A DNA stretch of 19,961 nt from positions 1 to 19,961 of the forward strand of contig JBCDJN010000092.1 in assembly GCA_039414355.1 (NCBI GenBank), read 5' to 3'. The position numbers and the translations under genes were made by a program. Below, in pieces: positions 7,222 through 14,320 of the stretch. How positions within the stretch are numbered: the stretch's first letter is position 1; each line of letters starts with the position of its first letter. Source of the stretch: JBCCQL01 sp039414355 (GTDB lineage: Bacteria > Planctomycetota > Planctomycetia > Pirellulales > Lacipirellulaceae). Below the pieces are notes generated by a model. It ran no database searches. It was given only the letters and a program-made list of their open reading frames with translations, and had not been told where the DNA came from.

Positions 7222-8400
7222 CTAGACCGGCTCGATCGTTAACGGGTGTTCCTTGCGCGGGTTGGCGATGCGGATGCTCTTCTTGCCCACGAGCAAGTCG
7301 TCGATCAGCTTGCCAACCAAGTGCGCCCGCCAGCCCGAGGCGAGCGCCGGTTCGGCCGCGTCGGCCGCGGCGAAGCCGAGGCGGTGGGCGATCAGGTCGC
7401 GGATGTCGGTCGCCGTGCAGGTGAGGCTGGCGGCCATGTTCTCGCTCCGGCAGATGCTGGTGATGGCCGGCGTTAGGAACTGCCCAAGCAGGTTGAGCTG
7501 CGGCGGCGGCGCCTTGCCACCCTTAGAGACCAGGTCATCGGTCGAGGCATCGAGCCCCCGCTGAACGCACTCGGCGATCGCCTCGGTTGCCTTCTTGAGC
7601 TGCCCGTACTGCATGCCGCGTACGGCGCGGATCTTCTCGGCCTTGGCGGTGCGACGCTTAGCGAGTTCGATGATCAGGTCGTCGCGGAGCACACGCTTCG
7701 GCGGCAAGTCGCGACGCTCAGCCTCGGCCTGCCGCCAACGCCACAGCTCGCGGACGATCGCCAGCCCGCGCGGGCCCAGGTTGCCGGCGCCGGAGACCTT
7801 CCTCCACCGCTCGCGGTCGCGGAAGGAAACGACCTCCGTCAGAAACTCGGCGGTCTCGGTCGTTAGCCAGTCGGTGCGGCCGTGGTCTTCGATCCGCTTG
7901 GCGATGGTGTCGTGCAGCGGGAACAGGTGGCGAACGTCTTCCAGCGCGTAGTTGATCTGCTCGTCAGAGAGGGGTCGACGACGCCAGTCGGTTCGCTGCT
8001 CACCTTTTAGCACCTTCTTCCCCAGGAACCGCGACACCACCGAGCTGTACGCCGCGGGGTACTCGGTGCTGCAGAAGGCGGCGGCGAGTTGTGTATCGAA
8101 GATGCCGGCGGGCGGCGTGTCGATGGCCGTGAGCGAGAAGTTGATCTCCTCACGGGCGGCGTGCACCACGGTGGTGTGGCCCTCCTCGGCCAGCACCCGC
8201 CAAAAGGGCTCCAGGTTGGAGACCTGCTGTGGATCGATCACCGCCAAGTGATCGCCGACGATCACCTGCACCAGGCAGAGCTGCGGCCGGAAGGTGTCTT
8301 CTGAGACGAACTCGGTGTCGAAGCCAACGCGGTCGGCGTTACTGATCTTCTCGCAGAGTTGAGCGAGCTGCTCGGGCGTGGTGACGGTTTCGTGAGGCAC
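7222..8400 (-). CDS. rnd: ribonuclease D (DEDD exonuclease with HRDC domain)
   Basis: RNase D is a 3'-5' exonuclease of tRNA and small-RNA processing. The 392-residue protein has the DEDDy exonuclease domain in residues 1-200: Exo I with FDTEF (D28, E30), Exo II in HAAREEINF (residues 80-88) and Exo III with NYALEDV (Y151, D155). As I recall the E. coli enzyme, its residues have the same numbers, but here the Exo II metal ligand is Glu85 instead of Asp. An HRDC-type helical region follows (about 205-280, RERWRKVSGAGNL to VLRDDLIIELAKRR), then a C-terminal helical extension. The start is GTG at 8400. The upstream antiporter gene is 57 bases away on the same strand, so the two may be co-transcribed. 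Confidence 0.93.
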   Translation of the reverse strand: MPHETVTTPEQLAQLCEKISNADRVGFDTEFVSEDTFRPQLCLVQVIVGDHLAVIDPQQVSNLEPFWRVLAEEGHTTVVHAAREEINFSLTAIDTPPAGIFDTQLAAAFCSTEYPAAYSSVVSRFLGKKVLKGEQRTDWRRRPLSDEQINYALEDVRHLFPLHDTIAKRIEDHGRTDWLTTETAEFLTEVVSFRDRERWRKVSGAGNLGPRGLAIVRELWRWRQAEAERRDLPPKRVLRDDLIIELAKRRTAKAEKIRAVRGMQYGQLKKATEAIAECVQRGLDASTDDLVSKGGKAPPPQLNLLGQFLTPAITSICRSENMAASLTCTATDIRDLIAHRLGFAAADAAEPALASGWRAHLVGKLIDDLLVGKKSIRIANPRKEHPLTIEPV

Positions 8401-8457
8401 AGATGCAGGGTGGTTTGACTGGGGGAGGCGCCGACACGCCGGTTGATCCTTGGAACG

Positions 8458-10206
8458 CTAAACGTGTCGCCAAGCAACGAAGGCCAGTACCGGCAGCAAG
8501 ATCAGACAGCTGTAGAACATGTAGCCAAAGAAGCTTGGCATCTTCACGCCGGACTGCTCGGCGATGGCCTTGACCATGAAGTTGGGCCCATTGCCGATGT
8601 ACGTCATCGCACCCATGAACACGGCGCCCAGACTGATCGCCACTAGGATGGGTTCCGGCACGCCGGTCTGAGCGACGGGCTGGACGCCTTCGGCTGCCGG
8701 GATGGACTTGGCGGTTTCAAAGAAAACAAGGTACGTCGGCGCGTTATCGAGCACGCTCGACAGGCCGCCGGTGACCCAGAAGAACTTTGCGGGGGTGTCC
8801 ACGCCGAGTTTGTCGCCGTGGATGCCTAGCGTCTGCAGGGCGGGTTGCATGCAGATGAAGATGCCGCTGAAGAGGGCGGCGACCTCAATGATGGCGTGGT
8901 AATTGAAGCTGTTACGCTCGCGGATCGCGTCCGATCCCAAAGCCAGCGACAAAGCCACAAGGCCGAGCTGGATCATCTCGCGGAAGTACATCCAAGGGTG
9001 CCAAGCTTCGCCGACCAGGGCGGCGGTGCCGGGCACGGTTTTCGACGGGTCGAGAAACGCCACCGCCGCCACCACGCCGAGAAGCAGCGGCGCATTCACC
9101 GCGAGGCCGCTGAGGCGGAGTTTCCGGACACGCTCGATGTCCTTCTCGCGGTCGCGAATGGTCTCTTTGGGGTAGTGGTAGAAGTTGTCCAGTAGCAAAT
9201 AGACGCCCAGCAACAGCAAGTTACATACGAGCCAGGGCTCCCACAGCTTGAGCGTCCAGAAGAAATCGACGCCGTGCAGGTAACCCAGGAACAGCGGCGG
9301 GTCGCCAATAGGAAGCAGGCAGCCGCCGCAGTTGCACACGATGAAGATGAAGAACACCACCGTGTGCACCACGCGTTTGCGTTCGACGTTCGTCTCCAGC
9401 AGCGGGCGGATGAGCAGCATCGCCGCGCCGGTCGTCCCAATGAAACTGGCCAAGAGCCCGCCGGCGGCCATAAACGTGGCGTTGGTGGTCGGTGTGGCTT
9501 GGAGGTCGCCTTCGATCCGGATCCCGCCGCTAATGGTGTAAAGGCTGAACAGCAGGACGATGAACGGGATGAACTCCTGCATCACCGCGTTGCCGAGAAT
9601 GGCCCCCACCAGGCCCCATTGCACGGCGCCATCGGTTGGCTCCGCGAGATAATGGGTGGGGAAGTGGCCTTCAATCGGTGTGCTGTGGCCGAACGCGTAG
9701 TAGGCGAGCGTCACAAGCGCCAGCCCGGACGCCACGCGGAAGCGGTTGGTGTTGGATTCCCACCAGTGCTCGGTGGCCGGGATCAGCGGGAGCACCGCGA
9801 TCGAACCCAGGAGTAGAACGAAGGGGATGACGGTGTAGACCGGGGGCGCCTCGAGGGCTTCGCCGTGACCGTGATCGTCGCCGTGATCGGCGTGGGTGTC
9901 GTCGCCCTTGTGCGATTCGGATTCCGGGTGGTCCGCATGATCGTCATGATCGTCATCGTGGGCGTCCCCGGCGTGGCCTTCCTCGCTGTGCTTGCCGCCT
10001 TCGTGGTGGTCGTCGCGATGATCCTCGTCGTGATGGTCTTCAGCGTGGTGGTCTTCAGCGTGGTGGGACGCGTGCCCGGCCACCAGCTCCGCTGTGAGCC
10101 GCTGCGGGACGCCCGCCAAGAGGCTGGCGGCGTACGCGATCAGCACAACCACAATGCTGGTTATGACCCTGCCGCTCCCGGCACTGCCGTGGCCCGCTTC
10201 GCTCAT
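8458..10206 (-). CDS. nhaD: NhaD-like sodium:proton antiporter with His/Asp-rich loop
   Basis: A 582-residue inner-membrane protein of the ion-transporter (NhaD/ArsB/CitM) superfamily, probably exchanging Na+ for H+. There is one hydrophobic segment at residues 15-33, then a hydrophilic stretch, then about a dozen more membrane segments from residue 122 on. Family-like blocks include SFIGTTGAAMLLIRPLL, CNCGGCLLPIGDPPLFLGYL, GGLSSVLDNAPTYLVFF and AMTYIGNGPNFMVKAIA; the polar breaks in hydrophobic helices are typical of the transport core. Residues 45-114 hold 21 His among many Asp/Glu, which is far from the normal family loop. The ATG at 10206 has a GAGG eight bases upstream, a good ribosome site. 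The gene symbol is by similarity; the transported ion is inferred. Confidence 0.87.
   Translation of the reverse strand: MSEAGHGSAGSGRVITSIVVVLIAYAASLLAGVPQRLTAELVAGHASHHAEDHHAEDHHDEDHRDDHHEGGKHSEEGHAGDAHDDDHDDHADHPESESHKGDDTHADHGDDHGHGEALEAPPVYTVIPFVLLLGSIAVLPLIPATEHWWESNTNRFRVASGLALVTLAYYAFGHSTPIEGHFPTHYLAEPTDGAVQWGLVGAILGNAVMQEFIPFIVLLFSLYTISGGIRIEGDLQATPTTNATFMAAGGLLASFIGTTGAAMLLIRPLLETNVERKRVVHTVVFFIFIVCNCGGCLLPIGDPPLFLGYLHGVDFFWTLKLWEPWLVCNLLLLGVYLLLDNFYHYPKETIRDREKDIERVRKLRLSGLAVNAPLLLGVVAAVAFLDPSKTVPGTAALVGEAWHPWMYFREMIQLGLVALSLALGSDAIRERNSFNYHAIIEVAALFSGIFICMQPALQTLGIHGDKLGVDTPAKFFWVTGGLSSVLDNAPTYLVFFETAKSIPAAEGVQPVAQTGVPEPILVAISLGAVFMGAMTYIGNGPNFMVKAIAEQSGVKMPSFFGYMFYSCLILLPVLAFVAWRHV
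10034..10063 (-). repeat. 15-bp tandem repeat in the antiporter His-rich loop
   Basis: Two identical adjacent 15-base units (TGGTCTTCAGCGTGG on the + strand) encode the repeated HAEDH pattern of the antiporter loop. The wider stretch 9865-10074 is built of imprecise short repeats of codons for His and Asp, which suggests growth by slippage while keeping the frame. Confidence 0.9.
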
Positions 10207-10334
10207 TTCTCCGGCCTCATCTCCGTGAAAACGCTTGCAGGAAACCGCTGCCTTGCTACACCAGCCGCGTCGACGCGCTAACGAACGTATTGGCGCTGGC
10301 AGCGTACCGCCCCACGCTTTCGTCGTCTATTGCA

Positions 10335-10413
10335 GGTGCTACCGACCCGGCATTCAAGCCAACCGTAGCACCGTCGGCGATGCGCGGCGCACCGGAGGCG
10401 TTGGCTTGCCGGG
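10335..10413. other. bulged long stem with overlapping second stem, possible structured RNA
   Basis: In the 278-base divergent gap between the antiporter and mfnB, bases 10346-10351 plus 10356-10363 (CCCGGC, AAGCCAAC) pair perfectly with 10400-10413 (GTTGGCTTGCCGGG), a 14-bp stem interrupted by one four-base bulge (ATTC, 10352-10355). A second perfect 8-bp pairing, GGTGCTAC (10335-10342) with GTAGCACC (10365-10372), crosses it, because its 3' arm lies inside the loop of the first stem. This is pseudoknot geometry. It could be a leader RNA of either divergent gene (about 70 bases before the mfnB start, about 130 before the antiporter start) or a regulator site. I match it to no known riboswitch. 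No T-run follows on either strand, so it is not a standard terminator. Confidence 0.45.
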
Positions 10414-10484
10414 AGCAACCGTGGCTAAAATCGAAGACCAGTTGATTCCTGCTCGCTCCTAATTCGCATAACCCGTACTCCCTA

Positions 10485-11240
10485 ATGCCCAGTTTCGAGA
10501 AGGCTTTAACGCCCAGGACTCCTCGCCCCGCGTTGCTGGTGAGCGTGCGAAACGAGCAGGAGGCGCGGGCGGCTGAGCGAGGCGGCGCCGACATCATCGA
10601 CGTGAAGAACCCGAGTCGTGGATCGCTCGGCGCCGCCGACGCGGTCGTGATTGCGGGTGTCCGACGAGCCGTGGCGGCCGAGAGGCCCGTCACAGCCGCT
10701 GCAGGCGAACTCGCAGCGGCCGGGTTGCTCCACTTCGATGACTTCGCGGGCTGTGACCTGGTGAAGCTCGGCGTCGCCGGGCTCGCTGACGTCCCCGACT
10801 GGCGAGCTTCGGCTGAAAGGCTCGCCCTTGGGCCACTGACAAATCGAATCGTCCTCGTCGCGTACGCCGACTGGCAAGCCGCTCGGGCGCCGGAGCCGGA
10901 GCGGGTACTCGAAGCTGCTCGGCAAATCGGCTGCCGGTGGGGGATGGTCGACACGTTCGACAAGTCTGCCGGGTCATCCGCCGAGACGCTCGGTTGGACC
11001 AGACTGGAGCGGTTGGCGGTGTTCTGCCGGCTGAACCGATTGCAGCTTGCGCTCGCTGGACGACTAGGGCTTGCGGAGATTGGACATGCCATCGACTTCG
11101 GCGCCGATGTCATTGCCGTACGGGGGGCGGCTTGCGGCGGCGATCGCCTAGCCGAGGTGAGTGAGGACGCGGTGCGACGGCTGGTGATCCGGGTTCACGG
11201 GAAGAACGCCCTTCCGGTATCCTCAGCGGCAAGCCGTTGA
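10485..11240 (+). CDS. mfnB: MfnB-like (5-formylfuran-3-yl)methyl phosphate synthase
   Basis: MfnB condenses two glyceraldehyde-3-phosphate molecules to the furan phosphate precursor of methanofuran. The 251-residue TIM-barrel protein has the family signature LLVSVRNEQEA followed by GGADIIDVKNPSRGSLG (D39, K41), the LVKLGVAG strand (K94) and WGMVDTFDKSAG (D156, K160). From memory of the Methanocaldococcus enzyme, these correspond to its Asp/Lys catalytic set. Some bacterial methylotrophs and planctomycetes carry this gene (old name DUF556/UPF0264) with tetrahydromethanopterin and formyltransferase/hydrolase genes, but none of those lies in this window. The ATG at 10485 lacks an obvious ribosome site. 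The last 20 or so residues are not family-like. The PHA-system gene follows after 58 bases. Confidence 0.88.
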   Translation: MPSFEKALTPRTPRPALLVSVRNEQEARAAERGGADIIDVKNPSRGSLGAADAVVIAGVRRAVAAERPVTAAAGELAAAGLLHFDDFAGCDLVKLGVAGLADVPDWRASAERLALGPLTNRIVLVAYADWQAARAPEPERVLEAARQIGCRWGMVDTFDKSAGSSAETLGWTRLERLAVFCRLNRLQLALAGRLGLAEIGHAIDFGADVIAVRGAACGGDRLAEVSEDAVRRLVIRVHGKNALPVSSAASR

Positions 11241-11298
11241 GCAGCCCGGCGCCGCCACAGTCGCGGGTTCGACCCGACTTTCAACCAACGAGACTCCC

Positions 11299-11607
11299 AT
11301 GCCCCGCTACGACCTCTCTGTTCCGCACGACCTGACCAAGGAAGACGCCAAGGAACGCGTCCACAGCTTCGCGGACCGCTTGAAGGAGATGATGGGAGAC
11401 CGCGTCAGCGACCTCGAGAGCGAGTGGGATCAAGACACGCTGCGGTTCGGTTTCGCGACGTTCGGGTTCCGCATCACCGGCGAGCTTGAGGTGAAGGACA
11501 GCTCGGTGGATGTCGAAGGCGACCTGCCGTTCGCCGCCGCGATGTTCAAGGGGAAGATTGTGTCGGGCTTCCAAGAGCAGCTCGAGAAGATTCTGCGCGG
11601 AAAGTGA
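11299..11607 (+). CDS. polyhydroxyalkanoic acid system family protein
   Basis: This is a 102-residue soluble protein. The pattern MPRYDLSVPHDLTKEDAKER at the start, SEWDQDTLRFGFATFGFRITGELEVKDSS in the middle and DLPFAAAMFKGKIVSGFQEQL at the end fits the small family named for polyhydroxyalkanoate granule regions (PHA_gran_rgn). It is predicted as a helix-beta-helix fold like START/SRPBCC-type small domains. Its biochemical role is not known to me and the name comes only from its neighbours in other bacteria; no PHA synthase is present here. It is 58 bases downstream of mfnB and probably co-transcribed. Confidence 0.82.
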   Translation: MPRYDLSVPHDLTKEDAKERVHSFADRLKEMMGDRVSDLESEWDQDTLRFGFATFGFRITGELEVKDSSVDVEGDLPFAAAMFKGKIVSGFQEQLEKILRGK

Positions 11608-11902
11608 TCGTTGCGCATCGCCGCGCGGTTATGACGGTTCAGGCGCCCTGCCCTGATAGCTTTCGAGTTGACGCGCGTGTCGGCTCGGCGGTTTGACTCT
11701 TATCCGTTGTGTCCTAGCTTTCGGTGTCGCCACACAGTGTGGGTTGAGATCGACACCAATCAGAGCGATGCGTTTGCGGCGTGCCTGCCCAACCGACGAC
11801 GCCGGCGAGCCCGTGCGTTGTTCGCAAGCTGCACGCCCGCCCACGCAACACCCGCTCCAGCAGGCAAGCTGCCGTTTCCTTGCGCCAAAGGGCTAGCGGA
11901 CC
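11608..11902. other. 295-base intergenic region with 13-bp palindrome
   Basis: No convincing gene is visible between the PHA-system gene and the CheY-like gene. The only distinct mark is a palindrome, CCACAC-A-GTGTGG at 11730-11742, about 160 bases before the CheY start. It could be a dimeric regulator site, but one such palindrome may also be chance. No terminator with a T-run was seen after 11607. Confidence 0.3.
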
Positions 11903-12265
11903 ATGAGTGCACGCGTACTAGTTGCTGACGACTCAAGCACGATGCGGAAGATCATCCTCCGCTCGCTCACCGCCGTTGGGATCCCCTCGGCCGTTGAGGC
12001 GTCTGACGGCGAGGAGGCGGTGAGCCTCTTCCAGCCGGGCGAGTACGACCTCGTGCTGACCGACTGGAACATGCCCCGCAAGAACGGCCTGGAGGTGATC
12101 CAGCACATCCGCCGGCACGACTCCGACGTGACCATCATCATGGTGACGACCGAGGCCGAGAAGTCCCGCGTTCTCGAAGCCATTCAAGCCGGCGTCTCGG
12201 ATTACCTCGTCAAGCCGTTCACGGCTGACATGCTCCGCGAGAAGCTCGAGAAGCACGGCTGCTAG
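11903..12265 (+). CDS. CheY-like single-domain response regulator
   Basis: A 120-residue receiver domain with no output domain. The acidic pair D9-D10 (VLVADDSSTMRKI), the phosphoacceptor D54 (VLTDWNMPRKNGLEV), T82 (IIMVTTEAEK) and K104 (DYLVKPFTADMLREKL) are all in the canonical places, so phosphorylation should work. The SSTMRKI phrase after the acidic pair is typical of chemotaxis-type CheY. No histidine kinase, CheA or CheB lies in the window, so the partner is elsewhere and the output (motor or another target) cannot be told. Its TAG stop shares the palindrome CTAG (12262-12265) with the stop of the convergent gene. It follows a 295-base gap, so it probably has its own promoter. Confidence 0.95.
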   Translation: MSARVLVADDSSTMRKIILRSLTAVGIPSAVEASDGEEAVSLFQPGEYDLVLTDWNMPRKNGLEVIQHIRRHDSDVTIIMVTTEAEKSRVLEAIQAGVSDYLVKPFTADMLREKLEKHGC

Positions 12266-13482
12266 GGTTGAGCTTCACCAGCGGAGGCCTTTACCGTCAG
12301 GCGGTTGCCGCTTACGGCGATCTGATAGCCGGTGCGTTGGCGTAGCCGCTTGATCAGCTCCTCCAGTTTCGCTTCGCGAACCGAGAAGCTGACACGCATC
12401 TCACGATTAACGCCCTCGCCGATGGCGAGTTTCAGTTCCAAGGAACTGGTCAGCTTCGTGAGCAGCGGCTCGAGCGGCTGGTCCTTCACGGTGAGCGTGA
12501 GCCGCAAGTTCTCGAGCGACGCCGGGAGTTCGCGCGGGTCGCTTCCGCGCTGCGCGTCCGCGCGCAATTCACCAGTCAGCAACCGGTGAATCGCTTCGTG
12601 TTCTTCAACGCGAGCGCTGACATGCCACGCGTCGCCCCGCTGCTGAATGATGGCGGCCGGCGCCGCGGCGGTGAGGTCTTCCTTCGCAACACCGGCTTGC
12701 TTCGGCGCCGGGTGCGTGGCGCTGATCTCTGCCACGCCTGCAAGCCGGCCGACTTCAATCCCGTCACGCTTGGAGGTTGGGCGCCAATCCATGTCGAAGC
12801 CCACGAGCAGCAGTGTTAGCTGCTCGCTTAGTGCGGCGGATGGCAGGCGAGTCTCCGGCAGAAGATCGTGTGGCACCCGGACCGGGTTGGCGATCGAGAT
12901 CCCACGCCGGCTGCAAAGCCGCGCTAGCGCGTCGGTTGGCGTGGTGAGCCGCGGCCAGAAGGCGGGTTTCGCCCGGCCCCAAACGCCACCGCGGCGAGAC
13001 GACCTCGCCCGCAGCGCCGCCCTGGCGTGGACCGTCTGCAGGTCGGTCGCCGTGGCGGCGGGCCCCAGATACCAGACGCCCGCCAGCCATGAGACGCCCC
13101 ACCCGTGCTGGTCCGCCAACCTCTTCAGCAGCTGACTCGGCGGGCCGGTTTCGGCGAGGGCGACGGGCGTTGCGGGGTTGATTCGACGATCCAGGAACAC
13201 TTGGCTCCCCGAAGTCTCAGCCAAGCTGGCAAGAGCTTGCCGCAACGGTGTGTCGCGCCAGGTAACGCTCAGGAATTGTTCGGAAATTTCTGGTTGGGTG
13301 GGCAGGCACCAGTCGCGCAGGTTACTCCACCCCGGCGGCGGGCCTTCACCAGCGTGCACCAACGGGCTTGCAACTAGTGCCGCCACGACCGCGAGCACGG
13401 CAGTTAGCAGGGGCGGCGAGTCGAGAGTCTTAACCAACCGGACACTCGCCTTCCCGTTTTCTTCGACATTCCGCCACAGCAC
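12262..13482 (-). CDS. exported protein with secretin/STN-like short domains
   Basis: A 406-residue protein starting at GTG 13482; TTG 13437 is an alternative. Residues about 24-44 (LLTAVLAVVAALVASPLVHA) form a signal peptide or single anchor. Two stretches look like the secretin and TonB short N-terminal (STN) domain: SVTWRDTPLRQALASLAETSGSQVFLDRRI after the signal, and near the C-terminus VSFSVREAKLEELIKRLRQRTGYQIAVSGNRLTV, preceded by a related LTLTVKDQPLEPLLTKLTSSLELKLAIGEG. In known proteins such domains bind periplasmic partners in type II/IV secretion or TonB systems. No secretin pore domain is present, so this may be an assembly factor or a lineage-specific protein. Codon usage is normal. 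The tail overlaps the CheY stop by four bases. Confidence 0.78.
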   Translation of the reverse strand: MLWRNVEENGKASVRLVKTLDSPPLLTAVLAVVAALVASPLVHAGEGPPPGWSNLRDWCLPTQPEISEQFLSVTWRDTPLRQALASLAETSGSQVFLDRRINPATPVALAETGPPSQLLKRLADQHGWGVSWLAGVWYLGPAATATDLQTVHARAALRARSSRRGGVWGRAKPAFWPRLTTPTDALARLCSRRGISIANPVRVPHDLLPETRLPSAALSEQLTLLLVGFDMDWRPTSKRDGIEVGRLAGVAEISATHPAPKQAGVAKEDLTAAAPAAIIQQRGDAWHVSARVEEHEAIHRLLTGELRADAQRGSDPRELPASLENLRLTLTVKDQPLEPLLTKLTSSLELKLAIGEGVNREMRVSFSVREAKLEELIKRLRQRTGYQIAVSGNRLTVKASAGEAQP

Positions 13483-13638
13483 GATTTGACGCCTCGCGTT
13501 TTTTCGTTGTGCAGACTGAGCGTCGGATTAAACTCGATCGAGTGGCCGCGGCGTTTGCGAAAAGCTTGCTGGCAGCCACTCGCGTGCACCTTGCCAGACC
13601 GAGTCGGCCCCGCCGGCGCCTCGTTGAGGAAGCCCCTT

Positions 13639-14301
13639 TTGGAACGCCCCGTTACAAGCCCGCCGGCCATCGTGGGGTTCTACTCACGATACCTGGACGA
13701 CCAGGATTCTGCCCAGTTCATCAAGAACGTCGCCCGCCGGTACACCTGTGCGACGCTCGAACGGCTGGCCCGCTTCGGCGGCCGCAACGCGAGGCGGGCT
13801 TCGGTGTTGGCCCTCGGCTACATGGGCGACTACACCTCGAATGCCGTGCTCGGCAAGGCGTTGGTGGACCGTGACCGCGGCGTTCGGACCATCGCCGAAA
13901 ACGGCATCCGTGACCTATGGTGCCGGGCCGGCAGCCGTGAGCAGCGGCTTACGCTGCGCAACATCGTGCGACTCAATCAAGCCAAGCAGTCGGAAGAGGC
14001 GACTCGCCTCGCCACCGAGCTGATCCACGAATCACCCTGGATCGCCGAGGCGTGGTGTCAACGCGGAACCGGCTATTACCAACTTGGCGAGTACGACGCC
14101 GCGATCCGCGACTGCCATCAGGCGCTCGAGATCAACCCGTACCACTTCATCGCGTCGGCCGGGATGGGTCAGTGCTATTTACTGATTGAGAACCCGGTTG
14201 CGGCGCTCGAGTCGTTCCGCCGTGCTCTACGACTCAACCCGAGCATGGAAGAAGTTCGGGCGCACGTCATTCGCCTGCAGCGCACGATCCGCGGCGAGTG
14301 A
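13639..14301 (+). CDS. HEAT-like plus TPR repeat protein
   Basis: The coding frame is open from 13486, but the first 50 codons do not look like protein. I chose the TTG at 13639, which has AGGA at 13627-13630 eight bases upstream; TTG 13624, GTG 13672 and TTG 13486 are alternatives. This start gives 220 residues. The N-terminal part has HEAT-like helices (LERLARFGGRNARRASVLAL, then NAVLGKALVDRDRGVRTIAE). The C-terminal part has two good TPRs (AEAWCQRGTGYYQLGEYDAA, then IASAGMGQCYLLIENPVAAL with LNPSMEEVRAH). Such proteins are interaction scaffolds. No signal peptide is evident from this start. It is divergent from the STN-like gene and ends 19 bases before the convergent Trx-YHS gene. Confidence 0.78.
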   Translation: MERPVTSPPAIVGFYSRYLDDQDSAQFIKNVARRYTCATLERLARFGGRNARRASVLALGYMGDYTSNAVLGKALVDRDRGVRTIAENGIRDLWCRAGSREQRLTLRNIVRLNQAKQSEEATRLATELIHESPWIAEAWCQRGTGYYQLGEYDAAIRDCHQALEINPYHFIASAGMGQCYLLIENPVAALESFRRALRLNPSMEEVRAHVIRLQRTIRGE

Positions 14302-14320
14302 GCCTCTCGCTGCCGCCCTT

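Noticed and set aside
10256..11113. Open 285-codon minus-strand frame over mfnB and the intergenic region
   Set aside because: Most of it is antisense to mfnB, with Ser/Arg/Ala-rich composition and no recognisable domain; the part over the gap coincides with the inverted repeats.
13486..13638. N-terminal extension of the HEAT/TPR protein from TTG 13486
   Set aside because: The 51 extra codons are Arg/Trp/Cys-rich and unlike protein, and the start would be three bases from the start of the divergent gene; a later TTG has a ribosome site.
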